Notes: a model not told the origin generated them from the sequence alone. DNA of 64,000 bases from Exiguobacterium indicum HHS 31 (GCF_001939065.1 NZ_MPSZ01000005.1:1-64000), one strand, 5' to 3'. Shown: positions 1 through 9,700, counted from the first letter of the stretch. Numbers and translations are program-made.

Positions 1-24
1 TGGCAGTCAGGCTTTTTTGTACCT

Positions 25-939
25 TCATCCGAACGTATTCGTCGGAATGGCATCAAGTTCGGCTTGTTCCTTCAAGCGCTTTTCTTCCATTTTCTTCGGA
101 TCCGCTTTTTTCATGAACCGTTCCCATGACGCGTTCAATTCAGAACCGAGTAAGATGATCAGCCCTGTGAAGTAGAGCCATAATAACAAGATGACGACAC
201 TACCGAGCGAACCATACGTTTGATTGTAATTCGAGAAGTTCGAGACGTAAAATCCGAATCCAACCGATAATAATTGCCAGACGATGACACCAAAAACGGC
301 TCCTGGAATTGCTTCTTTGAATGTAATCGGACGCTTTGGTGCGACGCGGTAAAAAATCGACAGGATACCGATCAATAGAATCGTCGACACGACATATCGT
401 AAGACCGTCAGTAGGATTTTTTGCCCCATATCGATCGGCAACACGAAGTTGGCAAGATACGTGATGATCGGACCACCGAGCACATTCAAGACGATCAGCA
501 ACAACATCCCGACTCCGAGCACAATCGTGAGCAATAAGGCAATCCCACGCGCTGCGACGAAACCACGGGGCGAGAAGTCACCATAGGCATGGTTTGCTGT
601 CGTGATCAAACGATCGACCCCTTTGGAAGCAGACCAGACAGCAAGAATCGCACCAATCGATAACAGACCACCTTGTGGTTCCTTGATGGCTTGGAAAATC
701 GTATCCGTGAATGTGTTGACGGCTCCACCTGGCGCTAAGTCGCGAATTTGTGACTCGAGTGTCTGACGATCGATGTCAAAGAATGATAAGACGGAAATGA
801 CGAAAATGATTCCTGGGAAAATGGATAAAAACCAGTAATAAGCGAGTGTCCCTGCATAATCCGTGATGTTATGATCGGACATTCGTTGCTTTAAGTTCAG
901 GGCAAGCCCTTTTGGATCGCGTGAATGCGCCATCGTCAT
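25..939 (-). CDS. YihY/BrkB family integral membrane protein
   Basis: A 304-residue polytopic membrane protein of the YihY (formerly 'RNase BN') family. About six hydrophobic segments are visible (roughly residues 30-57, 95-115, 135-165, 180-205, 215-235 and 245-270) with the family's characteristic N-terminal stretch around TLAYYWFLSIFP and a charged, lysine/glutamate-rich cytoplasmic tail. The biochemical role of the family is unsettled; the old ribonuclease assignment is not supported for membrane members. The start has a GGAGAGATGAC-type ribosome site. It is the downstream-most gene on this strand in the window and lies just beyond the terminator of the NUDIX gene, so it is probably transcribed on its own. 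Confidence 0.88.
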   Translation of the reverse strand: MTMAHSRDPKGLALNLKQRMSDHNITDYAGTLAYYWFLSIFPGIIFVISVLSFFDIDRQTLESQIRDLAPGGAVNTFTDTIFQAIKEPQGGLLSIGAILAVWSASKGVDRLITTANHAYGDFSPRGFVAARGIALLLTIVLGVGMLLLIVLNVLGGPIITYLANFVLPIDMGQKILLTVLRYVVSTILLIGILSIFYRVAPKRPITFKEAIPGAVFGVIVWQLLSVGFGFYVSNFSNYNQTYGSLGSVVILLLWLYFTGLIILLGSELNASWERFMKKADPKKMEEKRLKEQAELDAIPTNTFG

Positions 940-949
940 CTCTCCTTCA

Positions 950-977
950 TGAAAAAGAGGCAGTCAACGACCACCTC
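950..977 (-). terminator. Rho-independent terminator after NUDIX gene
   Basis: On the minus strand the sequence forms a 9-bp stem with a GTT loop (arms GAGGTGGTC and GACTGCCTC, two G-T wobbles) followed by TTTTT. It ends the kinase-NUDIX transcription unit just before the YihY gene. Confidence 0.7.
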
Positions 978-1019
978 ATTGTTTTAATATACTTTTCCCA
1001 TTTTATTTCAACTAAAACC

Positions 1020-1448
1020 TCATTCGTTTTCAGAAAGGATCAATTCATAGAATGGTTCTGTCATTTCTGCCAGCTGTTTGGCAAGTGACGGTGGACGAAC
1101 CGGTAACGAAGGTAGCTCCGAACGCTTGATCCAGACCGGTGTATAACCCGATCCTTCCTCTTCGAATTCTTCACCCGTACCCGTGCCAAACCGACCACCA
1201 ATTGTTTTCGCCCAAAAATAAGGATTATCAAATCCATTAAAACGGACGATGGCGGCAATACCGGTCAACTCCACGTCGATTCCAAGTTCTTCATGTGCTT
1301 CACGAATCGCTGTTTCTTCTAGCGATTCTCCATCATCTTTCCCACCGCCTGGAAAGACATAATACGTTTCGTTCAGTTTATCCCGACGAATCAACGCAAC
1401 TTCATCTTGTTCGTTTCGTAAAATGATTGCACTTCGTTGAATCGGCAT
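1020..1448 (-). CDS. NUDIX hydrolase
   Basis: A 142-residue single-domain NUDIX pyrophosphohydrolase, which would cleave nucleoside diphosphates linked to another moiety (X). The Nudix box is complete: GGGKDDGESLEE then REAHEELGI, roughly residues 34-57, giving the G-x5-E-x7-REUxEExGU pattern with the metal-binding glutamates present. The substrate cannot be inferred from sequence. It starts 28 bp downstream of the PfkB kinase gene with a GGGAGGTGG ribosome site, so the two are probably cotranscribed and end at the terminator at 950-977. Confidence 0.9.
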   Translation of the reverse strand: MPIQRSAIILRNEQDEVALIRRDKLNETYYVFPGGGKDDGESLEETAIREAHEELGIDVELTGIAAIVRFNGFDNPYFWAKTIGGRFGTGTGEEFEEEGSGYTPVWIKRSELPSLPVRPPSLAKQLAEMTEPFYELILSENE

Positions 1449-1476
1449 GACGCCACCTCCCTTTTATCATTTCTAC

Positions 1477-2388
1477 TTATTGAAGAGCATCCAGCATTTC
1501 AGGAACGAGTCCATTCTCTGTCGAAGCGATGACTTCTGCTGCAACCTTCATACCAAGCTTCAATGCCTCTTCTGCTGACTTTTCTTGTGTCAATTCAGAC
1601 AAGACAGCAGAGAAGAATGAGTCGCCTGCTCCCGTCGAGTCGACGACTTTTACTTTTTTCGTTCCGACATGACCTGATGTCGCTGTACGACGATCAACGT
1701 AGACCGCCCCGAGTTCACTCATCGTCACGACCGTGAACGGAGCACCCTTTTTCGCTAGCTCATTCGCTACATGAATCGCATCTTCAACAGTCACGATCGA
1801 CAGATCAGACAGAATTTCCGCCTCTTCTCGGCTACAAATGAATCCAGTGAACCCTTGTAGCAGATGACGATTTCGTTCGATGACGCTCAAGTGACCACAA
1901 ACACCAAACAATGGCAACTCCATTTTACGACATAGATGAATCAAACGTTCTAAAACCGTAACGGACAAATCAAGATCGATTGCAACGGCATCGACTCCAT
2001 CGAGTGCATAGATTGATTGACGTAAAATCGCCTCTTCGAGCAACTTGGCATCTGGTTGTTTTGAGATCGATGTTTGCAAATCGCCTTCATTATCCATGAC
2101 AGCTAGCCACATGCCCATTCCATGATCTTCTAACATTTCGACGTGATCCACATTTGCACCGTAAGATTTCAGCTCATCGAGCACTCCCACGCCAATCTGA
2201 TCATTCGTAACCGTCGAGATAAAGCGAACTTCATTCCCGAGGACGGCTAGATTTTGTGCTACGTTGCGTCCTGTTCCTCCATTTGAAAACGTGATGTCTC
2301 CTACGTTTTTCGCATCCTTATGCAAAGGAGCGAACGAAGTTCCTTTTATGTCGACGAATACTTTTCCGATTACCGCGATTTTATTCAT
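1477..2388 (-). CDS. PfkB-family carbohydrate/nucleoside kinase
   Basis: A ribokinase/PfkB-family kinase of 303 residues that would phosphorylate a sugar or nucleoside using ATP. The N-terminal substrate-side motif (GGTGRNVAQNLAVLG) and the C-terminal DSTGAGDSFF motif containing the anion hole and catalytic aspartate are both intact. A longer reading frame begins seven codons upstream, but an AGAGGTGGAACTGAA ribosome site is placed correctly for the ATG of MNKIAVIG, so that start is chosen. Pairing with a NUDIX hydrolase suggests nucleotide or sugar-nucleotide turnover, but the exact substrate (pseudouridine, fructose, other) is not decidable here. Confidence 0.85.
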   Translation of the reverse strand: MNKIAVIGKVFVDIKGTSFAPLHKDAKNVGDITFSNGGTGRNVAQNLAVLGNEVRFISTVTNDQIGVGVLDELKSYGANVDHVEMLEDHGMGMWLAVMDNEGDLQTSISKQPDAKLLEEAILRQSIYALDGVDAVAIDLDLSVTVLERLIHLCRKMELPLFGVCGHLSVIERNRHLLQGFTGFICSREEAEILSDLSIVTVEDAIHVANELAKKGAPFTVVTMSELGAVYVDRRTATSGHVGTKKVKVVDSTGAGDSFFSAVLSELTQEKSAEEALKLGMKVAAEVIASTENGLVPEMLDALQ

Positions 2389-2524
2389 TTCAGTTCCACC
2401 TCTAACCATATTTCCTGATTTCCGACCTTGTTTGATCTTTCAGGCACATTGCTTCAATTATAGTAAAATTTTAAATCAGTGACAACCGAAGTAGTTTTTT
2501 TCTAACTGTTTGCTATCTTCACGT

Positions 2525-2557
2525 TAAAAAAGCAGCAAGCGGATCGCCTGCTGCTTT
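2525..2557 (-). terminator. Rho-independent terminator of menA
   Basis: Minus-strand stem with GCAGCA/TGCTGC arms and an inner GCG/CGC pairing, followed by TTTTTTA, starting about 10 bp beyond the menA stop codon. Confidence 0.8.
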
Positions 2558-2566
2558 GATTAAAGA

Positions 2567-3460
2567 TTAGATATTCGCGATCACGAGACTGATTGCGAGT
2601 AAGAGTCCGAAAATCGTGTTCACTTTACCGGTCTGTGCCATGCCAGGCATCAGCTTTTCCGGTGGTAAGTCTTCCCAGAAGAGACGTACTGCTTTGATCA
2701 TGAGCGGAATACTCAATAACGCGAGTAACGCAAACCATGAAACGTCAAATGCGAGTACAGCAATAATGAGAGACAGGATAGCTGCCGCAAAAAATCCGAT
2801 CAAGACGTACACGGCACGGCGATGTCCGACGAGACAGGCAATCGTTTTTCGTCCGTTGACCTTATCATTATCCAAGTCCCGAATGTTATTCGCAAGTAGG
2901 ATTGAACCAATCAAGATGGCGACTGGTACCGAAATCGCAACGGCTTCTGTCGGAACATAACCAATTTGCAAGTACGCCGAAATCGCGATGATAATATACC
3001 CCATGAAAAAGCCTGCAACGACCTCTCCAAGTGGTGTATAGGCGATTGGTAACGGTCCTCCTGTATAGATATATCCGACGAACATCGAAATGAGTCCTAC
3101 GACAAGTAACCACCACGATGTCTCGATGCACAGATACACACCGAGTAATGCCGAAATGCCGTACAATGTAAGTGCGAACGCTAGAATCGTCCCCGGCTTG
3201 AATCCGTCACGAACGATCGATCCACCGATTCCGACCGACTCCTCCGTATCTAAACCACGTTTGTAATCGTAGTATTCATTGAACAGATTCGTTGCGATTT
3301 GAATCAACATCGATGCGATCAACATCGCCACGAACAAATCCAAGCGTATCGATTCCACGCGTGGTGCGACAACTGCCGTACCGACGACGACCGGAACAAA
3401 ACTTGCTGTTAATGTATGCGGTCGTGTCATTCGCCAATAGACAGCGATTGATTTATTCAT
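2567..3460 (-). CDS. menA: 1,4-dihydroxy-2-naphthoate polyprenyltransferase
   Basis: MenA attaches the polyprenyl side chain to 1,4-dihydroxy-2-naphthoate at the membrane, giving demethylmenaquinone. The 297-residue UbiA-family protein has two aspartate-rich prenyl-diphosphate sites: NEYYDYKRGLD (about residues 62-72) and the NNIRDLDNDKVNGRKT region (about 190-205), plus eight or nine hydrophobic helices. It is divergent from menF-D-H-B across a 150-bp region, the arrangement seen in many Bacillales. Start ATG follows an AGGAAAGGGGTT ribosome site. Confidence 0.95.
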   Translation of the reverse strand: MNKSIAVYWRMTRPHTLTASFVPVVVGTAVVAPRVESIRLDLFVAMLIASMLIQIATNLFNEYYDYKRGLDTEESVGIGGSIVRDGFKPGTILAFALTLYGISALLGVYLCIETSWWLLVVGLISMFVGYIYTGGPLPIAYTPLGEVVAGFFMGYIIIAISAYLQIGYVPTEAVAISVPVAILIGSILLANNIRDLDNDKVNGRKTIACLVGHRRAVYVLIGFFAAAILSLIIAVLAFDVSWFALLALLSIPLMIKAVRLFWEDLPPEKLMPGMAQTGKVNTIFGLLLAISLVIANI

Positions 3461-3478
3461 ATAATAACCCCTTTCCTG

Positions 3479-3577
3479 TCTAAGTGTATCGGGTTTCGTT
3501 TTTTGCTGTCAATGTTCAATCCGAGATAGCTTATTCCTTCTTTTTTGTCCGCAAAAAGTTTACACTTAGATTAAGTG
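3479..3577. promoter_or_regulatory. Divergent menA/menF control region with repeated TACACTTAGA
   Basis: Reading toward each gene, the decamer TACACTTAGA occurs once before menA (complement of 3479-3488) and once before menF (3561-3570). The menF copy extends into a perfect inverted repeat, CACTTA-GAT-TAAGTG (3563-3577), that overlaps a TTTACA -35-like hexamer. This looks like a shared operator for the divergent menaquinone genes; the binding protein is unknown. Confidence 0.4.
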
Positions 3578-3610
3578 AAACATATCACAGTATCTATAGA
3601 CTAGGGGGCA

Positions 3611-5005
3611 ATGAGCGGTATGGCTTACGCTCAACAAGAGCTAAAACAGTGTATCGAACAGGCCGTCAGTCAGGCGAACGCCTCACAACGACCTATACTC
3701 GCTTCGTATTCATGGGAAATCGAAGCAACTGACATGCGTTCCCTCGAACAGGGTATCGAGGAACGATTTTATTTCGCGACACCTGATCGCTCGATGCGGG
3801 CCATCGGGTTTGGCATCGTACAACAACTTCAGGCTTCAGGAACGGATCGTTTTTTACGAATTCAATCGCAATGGGCAAACTTGAATCGCGATCATGTCGG
3901 TCATGATTTATTTGCGTTCAGCGGATTTTCGTTTACCGAACTTAAACAACCGGATTATCGTTGGTCTTCCTTCGGAGACGCTTCGATGACGATTCCGAAG
4001 TTTTTATTTCTAGAACAAGATGGCAAGACACGTGTGACGATTTTTGCTCGCGTCGAGCCAATGGATCAAGTCGATTCTATCTTAAATGAACTCGCACTCG
4101 ATTTCGCCAAAGTCAATCAACCGCAACCATCGACTGCCGCAGGCGTCACGCGCTTACGACTATCGCGAGATGGGAATGAAGCCTTTGAAGCTTCGTTCCA
4201 TCAAGCGATGCACTACTTGGAGACGACACTTGAAAAAATCGTCCTGGCGCGCGAAGTCGTCTATGAGCTGGATCGTCCACTCGACGTAGCCGCTGTCGTC
4301 GCTGAACTCGAAGATACGCAGCCCGGCAGCTACGTCTTCTGTTTCCAACCAAATCCGGAAGAAGCCTTTATCGGCGCTACACCGGAACGACTCGTCTTAA
4401 AACGTGGACGTTGTCTTGAAACGGCAGCCGTCGCTGGTTCTGCACCACGCCACGCAACGGATGAGATGGACGAAGCACTCGGTCAATCGTTATTACAAGA
4501 TCAAAAGAACCGGGTAGAGCACGGAATCGTCGCGGATTCGATCGAACGGACATTATCTGTATTTTCAGAGGAACTGGATTGTCCGGATACGCCGATTCTC
4601 TTGAAGAATCGCCATATTCAACATCTTTATACACCAATCACAGCTCATTTAAAAGAAGATGTGACGTTATTCCAATTAATCGAAAAACTGCATCCGACAC
4701 CTGCACTTGGGGGCGAACCTAAGCAGTTAGCAGTCGATGCCATCCAAGAAATCGAAACGTTCGAACGAGGATGGTACGGTTCACCTGTTGGTTGGATGAA
4801 CGGACAGGATGACGGGGAATTCATCGTTGCCATTCGATCTGGATTGTTTACAGAACGGGCGGTCATTCTTTACGCCGGTTGCGGTCTCGTCGAAGGCTCT
4901 CATCTCGATAGTGAACTGGCAGAGACGGAAACTAAACTATCACCGATGGTACAAGCACTTGGACACGTCGGTTCGATTGAAAAGGATGATATTTATGTTG
5001 ACTAA
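3611..5005 (+). CDS. menF: Isochorismate synthase
   Basis: MenF converts chorismate to isochorismate, the first committed step of menaquinone synthesis. The 464-residue protein has the chorismate-utilising fold with the signature strings GATPERLV, LHPTPALGGEP and the PVGWMN/AIRSG region in the C-terminal half. Two ATGs are possible: 3611 lies very close to the GGGGG ribosome site, whereas the ATG at 3620 (MAYAQQ) has better spacing, so the N-terminus may be three residues shorter. Its end overlaps menD by 11 bp, implying translational coupling. Confidence 0.95.
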   Translation: MSGMAYAQQELKQCIEQAVSQANASQRPILASYSWEIEATDMRSLEQGIEERFYFATPDRSMRAIGFGIVQQLQASGTDRFLRIQSQWANLNRDHVGHDLFAFSGFSFTELKQPDYRWSSFGDASMTIPKFLFLEQDGKTRVTIFARVEPMDQVDSILNELALDFAKVNQPQPSTAAGVTRLRLSRDGNEAFEASFHQAMHYLETTLEKIVLAREVVYELDRPLDVAAVVAELEDTQPGSYVFCFQPNPEEAFIGATPERLVLKRGRCLETAAVAGSAPRHATDEMDEALGQSLLQDQKNRVEHGIVADSIERTLSVFSEELDCPDTPILLKNRHIQHLYTPITAHLKEDVTLFQLIEKLHPTPALGGEPKQLAVDAIQEIETFERGWYGSPVGWMNGQDDGEFIVAIRSGLFTERAVILYAGCGLVEGSHLDSELAETETKLSPMVQALGHVGSIEKDDIYVD

Positions 5006-6638
5006 GTGGATGCACACGTTAATTGATACGCTCGTCGCTTCTGGTGTCCGGGACTTCGTTATCAGTCCCGGTTCCCGTTCGACACCACTTGCCATTGCTG
5101 CTTTTCTGCATCCTTCTAGCCGTACCCACGTCCTTGTTGACGAACGGTCGGCTAGTTTTTTTGCTTTAGGTCTAACACGGACGGAAGAACGCGTTCGTCC
5201 CGTTGCGTTGATTTGTACAAGCGGTACCGCTGCGACGAACTATTATTCAGCAGTGACCGAAGCGAATATTTTTGAACTTCCGCTGATCGTCTTGACCGCC
5301 GATCGACCACATGAATTACGGAATGTCGGTGCGCCACAAGCTATTGATCAGGTTGGTCTGTACGGGAAGCAGGTTCGGCATGCGTTTGATCTTCCGTTAG
5401 CAGAAGAAGCGAGCCTTCCTTACGTCGCTCATGTTGCACAACGCGCAACCCTACTCTCTCTAACGGAACCAGCTGGTCCGGTTCAAATCAATGTTCCGTT
5501 ACGTGAACCACTCGTGCCGGAACTCGATCTCTTACGGACAGGACGCCCGGTCGGTGTTTTACCTGAACCGACACCGGGCGTAAACGACGCTTTAGCGACC
5601 GCACTTCAAGAAGAGCGTCTTCTTTTTGTACTTGGACCACAACTTACTGCGGCGGACAGTCAGGTTGTCATCTCGTATGCGAAACAAGCAGGGATTCCGG
5701 TATTGGCGGATCCACTCAGTCAAGGACGACAATCGCATGATGCTCACGTTTTTGCCTATTACGATACATGGCTCAAACATCCCGCTACCGCTCAGCACGT
5801 CCGACCAGACCGAATCATTCGTTTCGGTGCCATGCCGACGTCAAAACCTTATCTGCTTTGGTCTCGGGAGATTCCGACGACGGTCGTCGGTCATCCAGGA
5901 AACTGGCGCGATCCACAGCTTCATTCGGATTTCGTAATTGGTCACGTGCGACAACTCGCGCATCATGAATCTGCTCCGCACGATCCTGCGTATCTGACAC
6001 TGTTGCAACAGGCGGAGCGACGCGTCGCCGCTGCTTTTGCGACAATCGATCAAGAGGAGATGACGGAATATAACGTCGTCCGTGCATTGGCGACGTTACA
6101 GGACGGAAGTCTCTTTGTTTCGAACAGTATGCCTATCCGGGATGTCGATACGTTCCTACCGACAGGAACATCCCTTCGTCTACTCGCGAACCGAGGAGCG
6201 AACGGAATTGACGGCATTCTCTCAAGCGCTCTAGGAGCAACGTTTGATGCCACACATCGCTACTTACTCGTCGGTGACTTGGCGTTCATTCATGATATCA
6301 ACGGTCTGATGACAGCACGGACGCTTCCGTTAACGATCATTCTCGTCAACAATGCAGGTGGTGGCATTTTTAGCTTTTTACCGCAACAACGACTTGAGCA
6401 AGAGGTATTCGAACCACTCTTCGGTACACCGCAGCATCTCGACTTCGCTTCTCTCGCTTCCGGATACGGTGTAACCTATCAGGCGATCGATTCCATTGCC
6501 GCGTTACGTCAAGCACTTGCGGAAGAGACGAACGTCACTCGGATTCTTGAAGTCAAGACGACACGAACAGAAAACGTACAGATGCACCGTTCGATCTGGG
6601 ACGTGACGAATCATGCGTTAGCCGAGGTGTTCCAATGA
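4995..6638 (+). CDS. menD: 2-succinyl-5-enolpyruvyl-6-hydroxy-3-cyclohexene-1-carboxylate synthase
   Basis: MenD is the thiamine-diphosphate enzyme that joins isochorismate and 2-oxoglutarate-derived succinic semialdehyde. The 547-residue protein begins MLTKWMHT; upstream codons in the same frame lie inside menF and are not used. The PGSRSTPLA substrate motif is near residue 25, and the C-terminal TPP/Mg region reads GDLAFIHDINGL followed about 20 residues later by NNAGGGIF. Length matches the family. It overlaps menF at its start and menH by 4 bp (ATGA) at its end. Confidence 0.95.
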   Translation: MLTKWMHTLIDTLVASGVRDFVISPGSRSTPLAIAAFLHPSSRTHVLVDERSASFFALGLTRTEERVRPVALICTSGTAATNYYSAVTEANIFELPLIVLTADRPHELRNVGAPQAIDQVGLYGKQVRHAFDLPLAEEASLPYVAHVAQRATLLSLTEPAGPVQINVPLREPLVPELDLLRTGRPVGVLPEPTPGVNDALATALQEERLLFVLGPQLTAADSQVVISYAKQAGIPVLADPLSQGRQSHDAHVFAYYDTWLKHPATAQHVRPDRIIRFGAMPTSKPYLLWSREIPTTVVGHPGNWRDPQLHSDFVIGHVRQLAHHESAPHDPAYLTLLQQAERRVAAAFATIDQEEMTEYNVVRALATLQDGSLFVSNSMPIRDVDTFLPTGTSLRLLANRGANGIDGILSSALGATFDATHRYLLVGDLAFIHDINGLMTARTLPLTIILVNNAGGGIFSFLPQQRLEQEVFEPLFGTPQHLDFASLASGYGVTYQAIDSIAALRQALAEETNVTRILEVKTTRTENVQMHRSIWDVTNHALAEVFQ

Positions 6639-7411
6639 TTTTGCGTGGGCATACGTATCATGTGAAAATCGAGGGATCGGGTCCACCGCTCCTATTGCTT
6701 CATGGTTTTACAGGCTCCCTCTCGACGTGGGACATGCTAAGTGAGCATTTATCGACTCACTTCACCGTCTATCGCCTCGATTTGATGGGACATGGAAAAA
6801 CGACACCGGCGTCTGAGCAACGAATGCGTTTGACGCAACAGGTCAAGGATCTCGAGGCACTGCTCGCTATGCGATCCGAGCCATGGATCGTCCTCGGATA
6901 CTCGATGGGTGGACGAATCGCTTTAATGCTGAGCGTCGTCTCTGAGCAAATCGCTCGGACGATCGCTGTTAGTACGACACCGGGTATCGAGACGGCAATC
7001 GAGCGAAAAGTACGTCGTACATCGGATCGATTGCTTGCGGAGCGACTCGAAAAAGGCGGACTCGAAGCTTTCATCGATCACTGGGAGACACTTGGACTAT
7101 TTAAACCCCAAGCCCTTCTCCCGGAATCGCAACGCACGCGACTGCGTCAGGAGCGTCTTTCCCAAACGGTTGAAGGTTTAAGTGCTTCGTTACGTACACA
7201 AGGTACAGGAAGCATGCCATCCCTATGGTCATGCCTTCCGAAAGAGATTGATTGGATCGTCGGGGCAGAGGATGAAAAATTCCGTGCCATCGCTTCACGA
7301 GCGGCATCACCTGAAAAAATTCACGTGATTTTGCACGCTTCGCACGCCCCACATATCGACCAACCGCAAAAGTTTGTTACAATGGTAGAGAATCTACTTA
7401 TTCATCACTAA
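6635..7411 (+). CDS. menH: MenH, alpha/beta hydrolase of menaquinone synthesis
   Basis: A 258-residue alpha/beta hydrolase that eliminates pyruvate from the MenD product to give SHCHC. The nucleophile elbow GYSMGG (near residue 90), oxyanion LLLHGFTGS near the N-terminus and the histidine within HASHAPHIDQP near the C-terminus are visible. Position between menD and menB with an ATGA overlap on the menD side supports MenH rather than an unrelated hydrolase. Confidence 0.92.
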   Translation: MILRGHTYHVKIEGSGPPLLLLHGFTGSLSTWDMLSEHLSTHFTVYRLDLMGHGKTTPASEQRMRLTQQVKDLEALLAMRSEPWIVLGYSMGGRIALMLSVVSEQIARTIAVSTTPGIETAIERKVRRTSDRLLAERLEKGGLEAFIDHWETLGLFKPQALLPESQRTRLRQERLSQTVEGLSASLRTQGTGSMPSLWSCLPKEIDWIVGAEDEKFRAIASRAASPEKIHVILHASHAPHIDQPQKFVTMVENLLIHH

Positions 7412-7429
7412 CATATTGGGGGAATTCAC

Positions 7430-8254
7430 ATGAAATATGCTCCGGAATGGGTATCAGCCCGCAGCTATGAAGACATCAAATATGAACAATGGAACGGGAT
7501 CGCGAAAATCACGATCAACCGTCCTGAAGTTCGCAATGCGTTCCGACCACACACGGTCCACGAACTCATCGACGCATTTTCACGTGCACGTGACGATCAA
7601 AATGTCGGCGTCATCATCTTAACAGGTGAAGGCGATCTCGCATTCTGTTCTGGCGGAGATCAAAAGGTACGTGGACATGGTGGATATGTCGGTGACGATG
7701 AAATTCCACGCTTGAACGTTCTTGATCTTCAACGTTTGATTCGTGTCATCCCAAAACCAGTTATCGCTATGGTCGCAGGTTATGCGATTGGCGGCGGACA
7801 CGTCCTTCACCTCGTGTGTGACTTGACGATCGCTGCAGACAACGCCCGCTTCGGACAAACTGGTCCAAAAGTTGGTTCATTCGATGCTGGATATGGCTCT
7901 GGTTACCTCGCACGCGTTGTTGGACACAAGAAAGCGCGTGAAATCTGGTACCTCTGCCGTCAATATGACGCACAGCAAGCACTGGATATGGGACTCGTCA
8001 ACACGGTCGTCCCACTCGCAGATCTCGAGCAAGAAACGATTCAATGGTGTGCTGAAATCCTTCAACATTCACCAACGGCTCTTCGTTTCCTCAAAGCGGC
8101 ATTCAATGCTGATTCAGATGGTCTTGCAGGGATTCAGCAACTCGCAGGAGATGCAACGTTGTTGTACTACACAACGGACGAAGCAAAAGAAGGACGCGAT
8201 GCGTTCAAAGAAAAACGCAACCCGGACTTCGGACAGTTCCCGCGTTTCCCATAA
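7430..8254 (+). CDS. menB: 1,4-dihydroxy-2-naphthoyl-CoA synthase
   Basis: MenB, a crotonase-fold enzyme that cyclises o-succinylbenzoyl-CoA to DHNA-CoA. The 274-residue protein shows the typical MenB strings [32 protein letters not shown] and [14 protein letters not shown], and the C-terminal [14 protein letters not shown]. Ribosome site TTGGGGGAATTCAC is 18 bp after menH. A strong terminator follows, separating it from menE. Confidence 0.97.
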   Translation: MKYAPEWVSARSYEDIKYEQWNGIAKITINRPEVRNAFRPHTVHELIDAFSRARDDQNVGVIILTGEGDLAFCSGGDQKVRGHGGYVGDDEIPRLNVLDLQRLIRVIPKPVIAMVAGYAIGGGHVLHLVCDLTIAADNARFGQTGPKVGSFDAGYGSGYLARVVGHKKAREIWYLCRQYDAQQALDMGLVNTVVPLADLEQETIQWCAEILQHSPTALRFLKAAFNADSDGLAGIQQLAGDATLLYYTTDEAKEGRDAFKEKRNPDFGQFPRFP

Positions 8255-8255
8255 T

Positions 8256-8295
8256 GAAAAAAAGGTTCAATCGTCTTACGACATTGAACCTTTTT
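8256..8295 (+). terminator. Terminator between menB and menE
   Basis: Stem AAAAAGGTTCAAT / ATTGAACCTTTTT with a CGTCTTACGAC loop. It lies inside the men gene cluster, only about 30 bp before the menE start, so it may reduce rather than abolish readthrough. Confidence 0.8.
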
Positions 8296-8326
8296 CGTAT
8301 ATTCATCTCAAAAGGAAGTGACTATT

Positions 8327-9700
8327 TTGTATCCTTGGATCTATACACGGGCAAAAGAACAGCCGGATGACATCGCACTCATTACGGAAACAGAGCGTTG
8401 GTCGTGGTCCGAACTATATGCACGCGCGCATCGCTTAGCGAGTACTTGGGCAACGATCGTGACACGCGGAGACCGGATTGCTCTTTACGGTCCATCGAGT
8501 GCGCGCTACATCGTCGCACTTCACGCTGCTCAGTTGCTCGAACTGACCGTCGTCCCGATCAACACGCGTTTAACGCAAACGGAAGTATTACGTCAATTCA
8601 AGCAGGCAGATGTACGGCTCATCGTGACGGACCGGACACTTGATACAAGGATCCCGTGCGTGGCTTTCTCTTATGAAAAAGAAGCACCTGACCTATTAAT
8701 ACGCCATATGCCCAAGCAATACGTCCAATCGATGCTCTTTACGAGTGGTACGACCGGACATCCGAAAGCCGTCGAACAAACGATGTTGAATCATTTTTCG
8801 AGTGCGACGAACGCCGCGCGTCATATCGGATCACTGCCAGAGGATCGTTTTTTGATCGTCACACCGCTGTTCCATATGAGTGGATTAGCTGTCGTCTATC
8901 GGGCAGTCATCTATGGAGTACCGATCATTCTTGAGCCACATTTTTCACCAGAACGCGCCTTGCACTGGATTACGACAGAAAAGATCACCCACGTCTCACT
9001 CGTCTCGGTCATGCTTGATCGACTGCTCGAAGCCGGGCTACGTCGCCACGCGCTTCGCGTCGTACTGACAGGAGGCGGTCCTGTACCATTACCGATTCTG
9101 ACGCGTGCACTCGACCGCAATATCCCGGTCATGCAGACATACGGGATGACGGAAACGGCTTCTCAAATCGCAACCCTCTTACCTGAGGACGCCTTACGAA
9201 AGATTGGATCGGCCGGACAAGCGATTCATCCGACACAAATTCGCATTACACGTCATCAAGAAATCGAAGTCAAAGGTCCGACGATCATGAAAGGCTATTT
9301 TCATGAGGAAGAGAAAACGGCAGACGCGTTTACGGCAGACGGTTTTTTCAAGACTGGTGACTTAGGACGCTTGGACGCCGATGGATACCTCTACGTCCTC
9401 GATCGTCGAAGCGACCTCATCATCTCAGGTGGAGAAAACATTTATCCGGCTGAAGTCGAATCAGCACTTCTCTCGATTGATGGGATTCAAGAAGCAGGTG
9501 TCGTCGGACGATTTGATGCTAAATGGGGACAGGTTCCGGTCGCCTTCATCGTCAGCACACTCGATGAAGTCACCGTCCGAACGGAAATCAGTCAATTGCT
9601 CGCTAAATATAAATGTCCGGTTGAATATATCTATCATAGCGCGCTGCCACGCAATGCGAACGGTAAACTATTGCGGAAGCAACTGAAGGAGTCATTATGA
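8327..9700 (+). CDS. menE: o-succinylbenzoate-CoA ligase
   Basis: MenE adenylates o-succinylbenzoate and transfers it to CoA. ANL-superfamily motifs are present: the P-loop-like SGTTGHPKAV (A3), the YGMTETAS (A5), KTGDLG (A7) and the LPRNANGKLLRK lysine motif at the end. Starts considered are GTG 8318 and TTG 8327; the AAAGGAAGTG ribosome site is properly spaced only from the TTG, giving MYPWIYTRA and 457 residues. The stop overlaps menC by 4 bp. Confidence 0.94.
   Translation: MYPWIYTRAKEQPDDIALITETERWSWSELYARAHRLASTWATIVTRGDRIALYGPSSARYIVALHAAQLLELTVVPINTRLTQTEVLRQFKQADVRLIVTDRTLDTRIPCVAFSYEKEAPDLLIRHMPKQYVQSMLFTSGTTGHPKAVEQTMLNHFSSATNAARHIGSLPEDRFLIVTPLFHMSGLAVVYRAVIYGVPIILEPHFSPERALHWITTEKITHVSLVSVMLDRLLEAGLRRHALRVVLTGGGPVPLPILTRALDRNIPVMQTYGMTETASQIATLLPEDALRKIGSAGQAIHPTQIRITRHQEIEVKGPTIMKGYFHEEEKTADAFTADGFFKTGDLGRLDADGYLYVLDRRSDLIISGGENIYPAEVESALLSIDGIQEAGVVGRFDAKWGQVPVAFIVSTLDEVTVRTEISQLLAKYKCPVEYIYHSALPRNANGKLLRKQLKESL

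Noticed and set aside
4809-4994. N-terminal extension of MenD
   Set aside because: Lies inside menF in another frame; MenD proteins begin near the PGSRSTP motif as in the chosen start.
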